DNA of 24,464 nucleotides from Clostridia bacterium (GCA_024689165.1 JAILDS010000176.1:1-24464), one strand, 5' to 3'. Positions 7,537-15,570 are shown, numbered from the stretch's first letter. Notes: generated by a model not told the origin, from the sequence alone. Translations and numbers: made by a program.

Positions 7537-8412
7537 TTACTCCTTTTCTTCTTTTTTTGAGACGTTCACGGCTTTTGCTCCGTCAAGGAGCTTCCTGCAG
7601 CGCTTGATCTCTATCCTGTCGTAATACTCTTTGTACCTGACGGTGAACAACTCCACACGGTCGCAGTCCCTGCAGTAGAAGAGCGCCCGGAACGAGGCGT
7701 TGACCGCCCGCCAGTCGCTGATCCTTTTCATGCGCTTCCGGCATTCGCTGCATACGCAGGTCTCCTGCAAGAGGCTGTCTCTTACGGAGGAAAGCGACCT
7801 GAGATACCTCGGTTTGAAGCCCAGCTTGTCGTAAAACGCCGAGTCGCAGATCACGGCCTGGCTGAGAAGCTCGTTCCTGTTATGGCATTTCTTAAGGCAC
7901 TCCCAGGCGATAAGGCTGTCTTCAAGGGCGCGGTGGAATTCGACGTCGCGCGTGTCCACGCCCATTTGTTCCGCAGCGGAGCTCAGCCCTATCTGCTGCG
8001 CGCCGGACGCCACTATGTGGAGCTGGCAGTAATACTGGAGGTCGCAGAACTGCGTCAGGAAGGGGATCCTCCTGCTGCCGGTGTAAAGCCTGAAGTTTTC
8101 CGAAAGGACGCGGATATCCGCCATGCCCCAGGTCAGGAAAATGCAGTCCCGCGGCCCTATCCACACCCTGAAGGAATCGAAAGCTTTTTTGAAGGTGAGG
8201 CCGGAACGCATCTCTTCGGTGCTGATATGGGTCAGCTGCTTTATCCTGCCGTTGACCTTGTCGGAAAAACGGCTCTTGACGACGGCGGAAAAGGTGTCGA
8301 TTATCTCGAGATCGGTATTGACAAGCACGGCGCCGATCTCCAGCACCTCATTGATGACTTTCTTGCCGGAGTAGGAATTGTTCCACTCCAGATCCATGAT
8401 GCAGTAATACAT
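7537..8412 (-). CDS. DEDDh 3'-5' exonuclease with Cys-rich C-terminal domain
   Basis: The first about 180 residues form an RNase T/DnaQ-like (KapD-like) exonuclease. Asp7 and Glu9 lie in MDLEW (Exo I), Asp99 in WGMADIR (Exo II), and His160 and Asp165 in FHRALED (Exo III). It should remove nucleotides from 3' ends of RNA or DNA with two metal ions. The tail has two Cys pairs, CSEC (221-224) and CRDC (247-250), with another Cys at 219, which looks like a zinc ribbon. The frame extends back to a GTG at 8454, but I prefer the ATG at 8412 because family members start at MYY-like sequence just before DLEW; the protein is then 291 residues. No good ribosome site is seen. It is probably in the same operon as htrA upstream and the AIM24 gene downstream. 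Confidence 0.83.
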   Translation of the reverse strand: MYYCIMDLEWNNSYSGKKVINEVLEIGAVLVNTDLEIIDTFSAVVKSRFSDKVNGRIKQLTHISTEEMRSGLTFKKAFDSFRVWIGPRDCIFLTWGMADIRVLSENFRLYTGSRRIPFLTQFCDLQYYCQLHIVASGAQQIGLSSAAEQMGVDTRDVEFHRALEDSLIAWECLKKCHNRNELLSQAVICDSAFYDKLGFKPRYLRSLSSVRDSLLQETCVCSECRKRMKRISDWRAVNASFRALFYCRDCDRVELFTVRYKEYYDRIEIKRCRKLLDGAKAVNVSKKEEKE

Positions 8413-8465
8413 CGGTCGGATTTCAGGCTTTCGGCCGCCCCGGGGCGTCTGCACGGCGGATCAGA

Positions 8466-8499
8466 GCAGGGACGTGTGTCGATTCCGGACAGTCCCTGC
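8466..8499 (-). other. Imperfect hairpin between htrA and the exonuclease gene
   Basis: GCAGGGAC (8466-8473) pairs with GTCCCTGC (8492-8499), and TGTC/GACA can pair inside the loop. There is no T-run, so full termination is unlikely. It could partly limit read-through from the stress operon into the exonuclease and AIM24 genes. Confidence 0.35.
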
Positions 8500-8528
8500 C
8501 GGACCGCGTCCGACGCCCGCGTATCAGG

Positions 8529-10304
8529 TCAATAACCGAAGGGGTCGCCGTAGCCGTCTCCGCCGCCGAAATAGTAATCGAACAGCGAGGTGGTGGTCTC
8601 GGGCTCGGTGGTTTCCACGGCGGTGTCCTCGACGAGGGTCGCGCTGACGGTGAAGGTCTCGTGAGAGTATTTGCCGTTGAGGTTGCTTATCCTTACGAGC
8701 GTAAGCTCTATGGTGTCGCCGGGTTTGGCTGCCTGTATCGTGTCGAGCAGGACGCTGACGTCGTCAAGGTCTTTGCCGTTGACCTGCGTGATCATGTCGC
8801 CGACCTGCGCTTCGGAATCGGCGAGGGCGCCGTTTTCGTTGATGGAGGCGATGATTATCGACCCGGAGGGGAGGTTCGAGAACGAAGCGTACATCGCATA
8901 GGTCGGGTAGTTGCTTATGGAGGCGTAGGTGATGCCCAGAGCGGCCCTGTTGGCGACCCTGCCGTTCGAAATGAGTTCGTTGAGGATCTCGGACGCTTCA
9001 GTGATCGGGATCGCGAAGCCCATGCCCTCGTACTCCTCGTCGACTATCTTTATAGAGTTGATGCCGATGACCTGACCGTAGGCGTTGACGAGAGCGCCGC
9101 CGGAGTTGCCGGGGTTGATCGCGGCGTCATGCTGGATGCAGTCCATGGTATAGCCGGAGGTGGAGGAGGAACTGATGGGCCTGTCTATGGCGGAGATGAT
9201 GCCCGCGGTGAACGAGCCGGCGAATTCGAGCCCGCCGGGGTTGCCGATGGCGTATACGGTATCGCCGACCTTGCAGACCGTGGAATCGCCGAACTCCGCG
9301 ATCTTGAGTCCCTCCGCCTCTATGCGCAGGATGCCGAGGTCTGTCTTCGAGTCGTAACCGACCATTTCGGCAGCGTACTCGACGTCAGAAGCGGTTTTTA
9401 CCATAAAGGTGGCGTTTTTTTCGGAGATCACGTGGGCGCAGGTGACGATATAGTACCAGCCGTCTTTCTCGCTCATGATTATCCCGGAGCCTTCGCCGTC
9501 GGGCTTGTTGTTGACGTACTCAAGGATGCCCACGGAGCTGTCCTTGATCTTTTCATAAACCTCTCCGGCGGTGAGCAATGTGCCGGATGAGGCGGTCTGC
9601 TCAGGCGTGGTCTGGAGCTCGATCCCGGCGTTGTTTTCGTCGGCGCCGGGTTCGGTCACGACGGTCGTCGGGTCGGTCTCCGTACCGCCCCTGCTGAATT
9701 TCGTCGCGCTGATCACGGCGACGACGGCGATGCATGCCGTGACGATAACTGCAAGTATGATGATGAAGACCTTGGCTCCCGAGCTGCCGCTCTTTTTCGG
9801 AGCGGGGGAAGAGGAATACGGGTATCCGTTATGCTGGCCGCCGTCGCCGGGGAAACGCGGCGCGCCGCCGGGGGCATTGAATCGGCCGTCGCTGTTCGGA
9901 GCGTCAGAGCGGTTAGTGTTCTGAGGGCCGTAGGGGGACGAGCGGCCGGTGTTGTCGGGCCTTTCGAAATAAGGATAAGTGCGGTTGCCTTCGGGCCTGC
10001 CCTGAGGTCTTACCGGTTCGGACGACTGCCCGGCCTGAGGCTCGGCGGGAGCTTCGTTCGCGTTGTTCTGCGGCTCATCGGGCTTGTCCCTGTCAAAGGC
10101 CGAGCCCGTATAGCGGGGCGGGACCGGACCGCCGGGATTGCCGGAACTGCCGTAAAAGCCCTGACCGGGCGCGGAAGACGGCCGCTGAGGCTCGCCCGCG
10201 GGGCCGGAGAAAGGCTGAGCTGGCCGGTTTTCGGGCTGAGCGGGTTCGGTTCCTTTGTTTTCGTTCCCGTTGTTGAAGGGATATCCGTTGTTGAGATCGT
10301 CCAT
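8529..10304 (-). CDS. htrA: Membrane-anchored HtrA/DegP-like serine protease with PDZ domain
   Basis: The product is an envelope quality-control protease of family S1C. Residues 1-177 are a disordered Pro/Gly/Asn/Gln-rich cytoplasmic tail, longer than in most Bacillota HtrA. A single transmembrane helix runs from about 178 to 200. The trypsin-like domain has His291 (TCAHVIS), Asp322 (KTDLGIL) and Ser401 (NPGNSGGAL). A PDZ domain covers about 456-540, and the acidic Thr-rich C-terminus ends in GYGDPFGY. The protease domain faces outside. GAAGGA about 7 bases before the ATG supports the start. It lies 21 bp after the histidine kinase gene, so the response regulator, kinase and protease form one transcript, which suggests the two-component system controls envelope proteolysis. 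Confidence 0.94.
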   Translation of the reverse strand: MDDLNNGYPFNNGNENKGTEPAQPENRPAQPFSGPAGEPQRPSSAPGQGFYGSSGNPGGPVPPRYTGSAFDRDKPDEPQNNANEAPAEPQAGQSSEPVRPQGRPEGNRTYPYFERPDNTGRSSPYGPQNTNRSDAPNSDGRFNAPGGAPRFPGDGGQHNGYPYSSSPAPKKSGSSGAKVFIIILAVIVTACIAVVAVISATKFSRGGTETDPTTVVTEPGADENNAGIELQTTPEQTASSGTLLTAGEVYEKIKDSSVGILEYVNNKPDGEGSGIIMSEKDGWYYIVTCAHVISEKNATFMVKTASDVEYAAEMVGYDSKTDLGILRIEAEGLKIAEFGDSTVCKVGDTVYAIGNPGGLEFAGSFTAGIISAIDRPISSSSTSGYTMDCIQHDAAINPGNSGGALVNAYGQVIGINSIKIVDEEYEGMGFAIPITEASEILNELISNGRVANRAALGITYASISNYPTYAMYASFSNLPSGSIIIASINENGALADSEAQVGDMITQVNGKDLDDVSVLLDTIQAAKPGDTIELTLVRISNLNGKYSHETFTVSATLVEDTAVETTEPETTTSLFDYYFGGGDGYGDPFGY

Positions 10305-10325
10305 TTTTTATCCTTCTTTCCGTCG

Positions 10326-11876
10326 TCATCCGGCGCGTGTCGCCGAGACCGGCATAGTGATTATAAACTCTGTATATTTGCCCTGCTCGCTCTCGGCTCG
10401 GATGGAGCCCGAGTGCAGCTCGACTATCGTTTTTACTATATACAGCCCGAGGCCGAAGCTCTTTGCGTCAAGCCCGCGGGATTTGTCCACCTTGTAAAAA
10501 CGGTCGAAGATGATTTCAAGATCGTCCGCCGGTATCCCGTCGCCCGTGTTCCTGACGGCGAAGACCGCGGCTCCGTCCGGATCGTACCCGGCTCTGAAGG
10601 AGATCACGCCGCCGGGAGGCGTGAATTTGATTGCGTTGTCGATAAGGTTGTATATGACCTGGTTCATCAGCGAGGGGTCCGCTTCGATCACGAATTCCTC
10701 GGAGGAGCCCAGCCCCGTGATCTCAAGATGCTTTTCGTCGATGAATTTTTCAAAGCCGATGAGGGTCCGGACGGTGTTTTCGACGATGTCGAAGCGCGTC
10801 GGCGAGATCGTCAGCTGCCCCGCCTCGATCTTCGACATGTTGAGCATCGACACTACAAGGTGCGAAAGCCGTTTTACCTCGGACGAGACTATGTTCAGGT
10901 ACTTCGGATAGTCCTCCCGGTCGATAGTGCCGTCGAGCATGCCGTCGATGAACCCGCCTATGGTGGTCATCGGCGTTTTCAGCTCGTGCGAGACGTTCGC
11001 GACGAAGCTCGAACGCGATTTTTCTATGACCTCGAGGTTTTCCGCCATCAGATTGATGGCTTTTTTCAGCTCGTACAGCTCGATCAGGTCGGAGTCGTCC
11101 TCTATCCGGTAGGAAAAATCGCCGGTGGCGTACTTTTTCGCGGCGGAGGCCATCTGACGCAGGGGCCTGACCATCCTTGAGGTCGAGACGTAAGTCACTA
11201 CGGCGGACAGGACCAGCGCTATCCCGGCGGAAATGAGCAGCATTTTCAAAAAGTTCTGCAGATACGGTCTGAGCCCTATCCCGACGTCCTGAGAGGACAC
11301 TATGACCGCCGCACGTTCACCGTCTGAAAACACTGAGTATGCGGACACAAAGCAATCGGAGCCTAAAAGACCGAAAAGGTCGAAGGTCTCCTTGGCGGGG
11401 CTCGGGAAGGCCGCGTCGCTCCAGGCGATCGCCTCCTGGCTCAGCTGCATCCCGCCGTGCACAGGGCAAACTCCGGGCAATATCCCCTCATCTGAGTTCA
11501 TGTGGCAGCAGAACGCGAAGCTGCCGTCCGGCGCGAAAATGACCACGTCGCTCTCGGTGCTCTCGCTCAGAGATCGAAGAGTGAGAGTGAGCAGAGAGAA
11601 CAGCTCCGGATCCGTCGTGTAGTCGGCTCCGTCGCCCTCGGAAGCGCCTGATGCGATAATGCTCCGTACGACCATCGAGCAGTTCTCGCTCATTTTTTCG
11701 AGCCTGACGTTTTCCCAGTTGCGGGAGACGAAGATCATTATAGACAGCCCGAGGATAAGCAGTCCCGTTATGACGCAGAGGCTGACTGTTGAAAAATAAC
11801 GCAGCCGTATGTTGGTTTTTTTCAGCCGTGTGTCGCCGTGCCTTCTGCGAGCAGGCTGCTCATTCTCTTGTTTCAA
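10326..11876 (-). CDS. Sensor histidine kinase
   Basis: This 516-residue kinase has a first transmembrane helix at about 27-50, an extracytoplasmic sensor of about 155 residues, a second helix at about 209-232, HAMP at 233-285, HisKA with phospho-acceptor His297 in FVANVSHELKTP, and a GHKL ATPase with an N box NLIDNAIKFTP, G1 NTGDGIP and G2 GLGLYIV. The sensor contains CCHM (123-126) and CPVH (137-140), possible metal-binding or redox residues. The start appears to be TTG, overlapping the response-regulator gene by 17 bp; an ATG in the ATGA overlap is out of frame. The downstream htrA gene suggests a role like CssS in secretion or envelope stress, but the sensor sequence itself does not prove that. 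Confidence 0.93.
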   Translation of the reverse strand: MKQENEQPARRRHGDTRLKKTNIRLRYFSTVSLCVITGLLILGLSIMIFVSRNWENVRLEKMSENCSMVVRSIIASGASEGDGADYTTDPELFSLLTLTLRSLSESTESDVVIFAPDGSFAFCCHMNSDEGILPGVCPVHGGMQLSQEAIAWSDAAFPSPAKETFDLFGLLGSDCFVSAYSVFSDGERAAVIVSSQDVGIGLRPYLQNFLKMLLISAGIALVLSAVVTYVSTSRMVRPLRQMASAAKKYATGDFSYRIEDDSDLIELYELKKAINLMAENLEVIEKSRSSFVANVSHELKTPMTTIGGFIDGMLDGTIDREDYPKYLNIVSSEVKRLSHLVVSMLNMSKIEAGQLTISPTRFDIVENTVRTLIGFEKFIDEKHLEITGLGSSEEFVIEADPSLMNQVIYNLIDNAIKFTPPGGVISFRAGYDPDGAAVFAVRNTGDGIPADDLEIIFDRFYKVDKSRGLDAKSFGLGLYIVKTIVELHSGSIRAESEQGKYTEFIITMPVSATRAG

Positions 11877-12546
11877 ATTTGTAGCCTACCGACCAGACGG
11901 TCTTGAGGTCCCACTTGTCGGACACGCCCTCAAGCTTTTCACGCAGGCGCTTGATGTGGACGTCGACAGTTCTCGAGTCGCCGTAATAGTCGAAACCCCA
12001 GACCTCGTCGAGGAGCTGGTCGCGGGTAAACACCCTGTTCGGGTTGGAAGCGAGGTGGAAGATCAGCTCGAGCTCTTTCGGAGGAGTGTCCACGGGGACT
12101 CCGGCGACCTTCATCTCATAGTTGGTAAGGTTGATGTAAAGCTTGTCGAACTTGACTTCTCTGTTGACGTCGGCGACGGAGGACGTCGCGCGTCTGAGCA
12201 CGGCCTTGATCCTTGCCACGACCTCTTTTGAGTCGAAGGGCTTGACGATATAGTCGTCCGCGCCGAGCTCGAGCCCGAGGATCTTGTCGAAGGTCTCGCC
12301 CTTTGCGGTGAGCATTATGATCGGGACGTCCGATTTCGAGCGGAGCTTGCGGCAGACCTGCCAGCCGTCCAGCCCGGGCAGCATGACGTCGAGCAGCACG
12401 AGTGAGGGCCTCAGCTTCTCGAAGGTCTCGATCGCGCTCAGCCCGTCGTTGACCGTGTAAGCGGCGAAGCCTTCCTTTTCAAGGTAGAGACGGAGCAGTT
12501 CACAGATATTGACGTCGTCGTCCACGACAAGGATCTTGTCGTTCAT
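11860..12546 (-). CDS. OmpR/PhoB-family response regulator
   Basis: The 228-residue protein has a receiver domain with the acidic pocket DDD at 9-11, phospho-acceptor Asp53 (LLDVMLPG), Thr80 and Lys102 (VKPFD). It is followed by a winged-helix DNA-binding domain that ends in SRTVDVHIKRLREKL and a WSVGYKFE strand. Once phosphorylated by the kinase encoded just downstream, it should bind DNA direct repeats spaced 11 bp. Such a repeat is present in its own promoter region (12610-12626), so it probably autoregulates the operon including htrA. A GGGAG ribosome site lies about 10 bases before the ATG. A specific symbol such as cssR is not assigned because orthology cannot be tested here. Confidence 0.94.
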   Translation of the reverse strand: MNDKILVVDDDVNICELLRLYLEKEGFAAYTVNDGLSAIETFEKLRPSLVLLDVMLPGLDGWQVCRKLRSKSDVPIIMLTAKGETFDKILGLELGADDYIVKPFDSKEVVARIKAVLRRATSSVADVNREVKFDKLYINLTNYEMKVAGVPVDTPPKELELIFHLASNPNRVFTRDQLLDEVWGFDYYGDSRTVDVHIKRLREKLEGVSDKWDLKTVWSVGYKFETRE

Positions 12547-12584
12547 AAGGTTACACTCCCTTCCGATTTCCGATTATGACTGAA

Positions 12585-12626
12585 ATCATAGGATAATTAG
12601 CATTGAAAACTTAAAGTAATCTTAAA
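12585..12626 (-). promoter_or_regulatory. Operon promoter with 11-bp direct-repeat operator
   Basis: On the minus strand two copies of TTTAAG (12626-12621 and 12615-12610) are exactly 11 bp apart, the spacing used by OmpR/PhoB-type dimers. TATGAT (12590-12585) is a plausible -10 box. The -35 position (about 12613-12608) has no good consensus and overlaps the proximal repeat, as at activator-dependent promoters. Confidence 0.55.
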
Positions 12627-12637
12627 AAAACGGTCTG

Positions 12638-12672
12638 AAAAACCCGAATCTCTGCGTTGTTCGCGCAGAGAT
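12638..12672 (-). terminator. Rho-independent terminator of the secreted-protein gene
   Basis: On the minus strand a 9-bp perfect stem (ATCTCTGCG with CGCAGAGAT, 7-base loop, 12672-12648) is followed by TCGGGTTTTT. It lies 40 bases after the stop of the 12713-14353 gene. Confidence 0.8.
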
Positions 12673-12712
12673 CCTCTCCCGTGGGCGTTTTTCGTCGTCA
12701 GGGGAGAAGGAG

Positions 12713-14353
12713 TTATTCGAGAGTAGCGTTGAGCAGACCCATCACGGTCTCGTCAAGCGAGGAGGTCTCCATGAATTCGGTGTAGCCTCCCACGCCGCTG
12801 AGAACGGAATCCGCGGCTGCGCCTAACTGAGCAAGCGAGTCGAGGACCTGAGCCTTTTTCTCTTCGTCGAGTTCGATCCCGCCGCCGGTGAAATCGGGTA
12901 TCAGAAGGGCGGTGATATCGGAGACGCGCTGCGGAAGGTTGATCCCCGCGGCGGAGGCGTAAAAGGCGATCTCCGGTCTGCGCAGGGCGGCGGCCTCAAC
13001 TATGCCTGTGACGATCGAGGCGACAGTGTTGTTGTCGGGCAGACCGGCTTCCTCCGGGTCGACGGTGATGAGCTCGCCGGCGCTGCTCTGATCGACGGTG
13101 ATCCTGTAAACGCAGGTGCTCGTCACGCCGCCCTTGACGTAATCGACCGTCAGTACCAGAAGCTGCGTGTCAAGCTCGGGGTCGATCGGAACCTGCGTAT
13201 ATTTCGAGTCCTCCACCGGAACGCCGTTGACGTCGAGCGTGACGATGCAGCCGGGGTCGTTGGTGGAGTTGTTCATGCAGATAGGATAGAACCACAGGCT
13301 TTCACGCCTGTTGGAAAGACTGATCCTGTAGGAATAGACGTCGGCCCAGAACTCGCCGTAGTCGAAGGAGAAATAATCGGTGTTCTCGGCGACTGTGTTG
13401 AACGCCGAATCAAGAGTCGAGTCCGCTCCCACGGTGACGCCGTGCTCTTTGCCGATGAGAGCAAGGATGTAGACCGCGGTTCTGCCGTCGGCGAGCGCCT
13501 CTGCAAGAGAAGATCTTTCAACGCTGACGCTGTATACCGAGCCGAGCATCGCGGCAAGGAAAGCCGTTTTCAGTCCTTCGTAGTCCATCCCCGAGTCGAT
13601 CATGAAACCCGCCTTGGACGCGACCATTTCCGCCGTCATTATGCCGACCTCGACCTCGGAGGTGTTTTCGTCAACGTCGTAGCCCTCGTTGTAAAGCGCG
13701 GCCTTGCAGACGGCGAAGGCGTACTGCTTAAGGTCGGTAATGTCGCCGTTGGGTATCCATCTGACGAGCTCGGAAACGTCGTAACCCGCGACGCCTGCGG
13801 CGAAAGCTATGAGGGCGGCGCCTATCGGCTCGCCTTCATAGAAGGTAGCGTACTGGGTCGCGACGCCTTTGATATATGCGTAATAAAGGGCGCGGGCGAT
13901 GATTATCGTTTCGCCGCCGTCTGCCGCCGGAAAAACGAAGCCCTTGTCGGTAAGGTATTCTCTGACCTCTTCGTCCGTGGCGTTGGCCGTTTCGACGGTC
14001 GCGAACTTGTTGAGGACGGTGAAAAGATAGATATACGCGGCCTTGAGCCCCGTTCCGTCGATGGAATAGAGCTCCACGAAATAGTTGACCGTTTTCTCAA
14101 AGGATTCGGGCGTGGCGGTATACGGGTATTCGGGCACGGCGGTGAGCACGCAGACGTTTGACAGGTCGTCCGTCGTGTAGACGTTCTCGCGGATCGTCAG
14201 CTCGCGAAGCCACGCCGGGTCGGCAGAGTCGTGCTCGTATACGCAGCGCAGATAATACGCCGCCAGCGAAGAGACTGGCGACAGGACCAGCGCAAACACC
14301 AGCGCCAGCGAAAGCAGGGTTTTGAAACCACGGGACCGGAACTTTTCGCGCAT
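12713..14353 (-). CDS. Secreted protein with cadherin-like beta-sandwich segment
   Basis: I do not recognise a named function for this 546-residue protein. Residues 1-31 are a typical signal peptide (basic start, long Leu/Val/Ala core, cleavage after SSLA). Residues about 35-330 are Ala-rich and mainly helical, with no metal-site or catalytic pattern that I can see. Residues about 335-420 (YSYRISLSN through CVYRITVDQS) resemble the cadherin-like beta-sandwich repeats of Clostridial surface proteins. The C-terminal 120 residues are helical and acidic, with no LPxTG, SLH or transmembrane anchor, so it may be released or held by other contacts. A perfect GGAGGT site 7 bases upstream supports the ATG. 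It is monocistronic, with its own promoter and terminator. Confidence 0.75.
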   Translation of the reverse strand: MREKFRSRGFKTLLSLALVFALVLSPVSSLAAYYLRCVYEHDSADPAWLRELTIRENVYTTDDLSNVCVLTAVPEYPYTATPESFEKTVNYFVELYSIDGTGLKAAYIYLFTVLNKFATVETANATDEEVREYLTDKGFVFPAADGGETIIIARALYYAYIKGVATQYATFYEGEPIGAALIAFAAGVAGYDVSELVRWIPNGDITDLKQYAFAVCKAALYNEGYDVDENTSEVEVGIMTAEMVASKAGFMIDSGMDYEGLKTAFLAAMLGSVYSVSVERSSLAEALADGRTAVYILALIGKEHGVTVGADSTLDSAFNTVAENTDYFSFDYGEFWADVYSYRISLSNRRESLWFYPICMNNSTNDPGCIVTLDVNGVPVEDSKYTQVPIDPELDTQLLVLTVDYVKGGVTSTCVYRITVDQSSAGELITVDPEEAGLPDNNTVASIVTGIVEAAALRRPEIAFYASAAGINLPQRVSDITALLIPDFTGGGIELDEEKKAQVLDSLAQLGAAADSVLSGVGGYTEFMETSSLDETVMGLLNATLE

Positions 14354-14414
14354 TTAACGCACCTCCGAAACAGCTCAGTCAAAAAAACGGATAAACCGAC
14401 AAACAATCCATGAT

Positions 14415-14443
14415 ATATTAGCACCCCGCGGCGGGTTTGTCAA
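14415..14443 (-). promoter_or_regulatory. Strong sigma-A promoter for the secreted-protein gene
   Basis: On the minus strand TTGACA (14443-14438) is a perfect -35 box, with a 17-base spacer and TAATAT (14420-14415) as the -10 box. The start point would be near 14408, giving a leader of about 55 bases. Confidence 0.8.
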
Positions 14444-14458
14444 CCGCGCCGCGGGGTG
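14422..14458. repeat. GC-rich inverted repeat overlapping the promoter
   Basis: A 12-bp perfect stem, CACCCCGCGGCG (14422-14433) with CGCCGCGGGGTG (14447-14458), has a loop that can extend pairing through GGTT/AACC. The -35 hexamer lies in the loop and one arm is the promoter spacer. It could be an operator, or a terminator for the upstream ATP-grasp operon; the missing T-run on the minus strand argues against simple termination. Confidence 0.7.
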
Positions 14459-14523
14459 ATTTGTTATATTAATTATTATATTTTGGTTACGATTTGCCGG
14501 GAATACGGAAAAAGCGAAACGGC

Positions 14524-15570
14524 TCAAGGAATCATCAGCTCGGCGGGATATTCGACACCCAACTCTCTGATTATGGCAGAAGCCTCGGGCCTGAAGCCTT
14601 TTTGCTCAGGGATCTGCCAGACAAACATTCCCCCGGCGTTCCCCTCAACCATGAGATAACCCTTATCCGTCGGAGCAATGTCCCATCCGCAGTAGCGCTG
14701 CCCATCAAGTACTGTAGCGAGCTTTTTTGCAAGACAGACGGCCTTGTCCCAATCAGGGATTTCAAAGCCGACAATCGGGATGCCAGTGTCAGGATGATTG
14801 TCGTAAAAACCCCCGTTTTCATCCGCAGCAGCGAAGATTACGCCTGTTTCGGGATCTATTGCGCCCATGATTCCGCCGGATGAAGCGTTGTCGACAACGG
14901 CTCCGCCACTTCCGATACGTACGAACGGGTGGCATAGTTCGATTCGATCGTCAAATCTGACGGTAGGTATCCGGATGGTGTTGAGCGAAGCGGGATGGAA
15001 GGCGGCGAATTCTGGGCGGTTGATCAGATATTCCTCGATAAGGAATCCGTCAGGGAACCTTTTGAACAGCTCATGCGTGACCAAATCGGAGCTGCCTGCT
15101 TCGCCCGGCTTGCAGACGAAAATCCCGAACCCTCCGAAATCATCTAAAGCCTTGGCGACAAAACCGGAGTGTCTGGAAATAAATGACCTTGCCTTGTCAA
15201 ACTCTCCTGCGTGGACCATGCAGAGATCTCTGTTAAAAAACTCGGAAAAGACTTCATAAGTCTTGAATTTGTCGCCGAGGATTTCCTTTGAACGATCTGT
15301 ATTGAGTCTGTCGGCTATGTCGATCCGCTCTTCGTCGGAGATGAATTCAAATTGTTCTTCAGGAGTCCGGTGTTCGAAATCATAAAGCATGTACTCGCGA
15401 AAAGTAAAACCGTACTTTTTACCGGCGGTTCTCATATCCGCGATGACACGCTTCTTTTCATCCGGCGAACGGTCACTGTTTTTGATCTCGTTGAGATATT
15501 TGAGCTCTCCCATCAGATCGCCGTGCTGGGAGAAGACAAAGTTGTTTGATGATTTTTTTGATAGGCTCAT
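14524..15570 (-). CDS. Sugar-transfer-associated ATP-grasp enzyme
   Basis: The 348-residue product fits the sugar-transfer-associated ATP-grasp family (ATPgrasp_ST). In order, counted from the preferred start, it shows HPASLNTIR (192-200), VDNASSGG (226-233), a HPDTG pair (259-263), WDIAPT (296-301) and VEGNAGG (308-314). ATP-grasp enzymes join a carboxylate to an amine or similar group through an acyl-phosphate; members of this family occur in surface glycan loci, with substrates mostly unknown. I chose the ATG at 15570 over one at 15582 because a GGAGGG ribosome site sits between them. It is the last gene after the MBOAT and SGNH genes, and its base composition is visibly more AT-rich than the genes on either side. 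Confidence 0.85.
   Translation of the reverse strand: MSLSKKSSNNFVFSQHGDLMGELKYLNEIKNSDRSPDEKKRVIADMRTAGKKYGFTFREYMLYDFEHRTPEEQFEFISDEERIDIADRLNTDRSKEILGDKFKTYEVFSEFFNRDLCMVHAGEFDKARSFISRHSGFVAKALDDFGGFGIFVCKPGEAGSSDLVTHELFKRFPDGFLIEEYLINRPEFAAFHPASLNTIRIPTVRFDDRIELCHPFVRIGSGGAVVDNASSGGIMGAIDPETGVIFAAADENGGFYDNHPDTGIPIVGFEIPDWDKAVCLAKKLATVLDGQRYCGWDIAPTDKGYLMVEGNAGGMFVWQIPEQKGFRPEASAIIRELGVEYPAELMIP

Noticed and set aside
8661..11180. Long plus-strand frames opposite htrA and the kinase (8661-9590, 9831-11180)
   Set aside because: The minus-strand genes have complete motifs and ribosome sites; the opposite frames have biased Val/Arg/Gly composition and no start signals.
11861..11863. ATG in an ATGA overlap as the kinase start
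   Set aside because: It is not in the kinase reading frame; the TTG at 11876 is the only upstream in-frame start candidate I found.
13442..14161. 239-codon plus-strand frame opposite the secreted-protein gene
   Set aside because: The minus strand encodes a signal peptide protein with a perfect ribosome site and promoter; the plus frame has neither.
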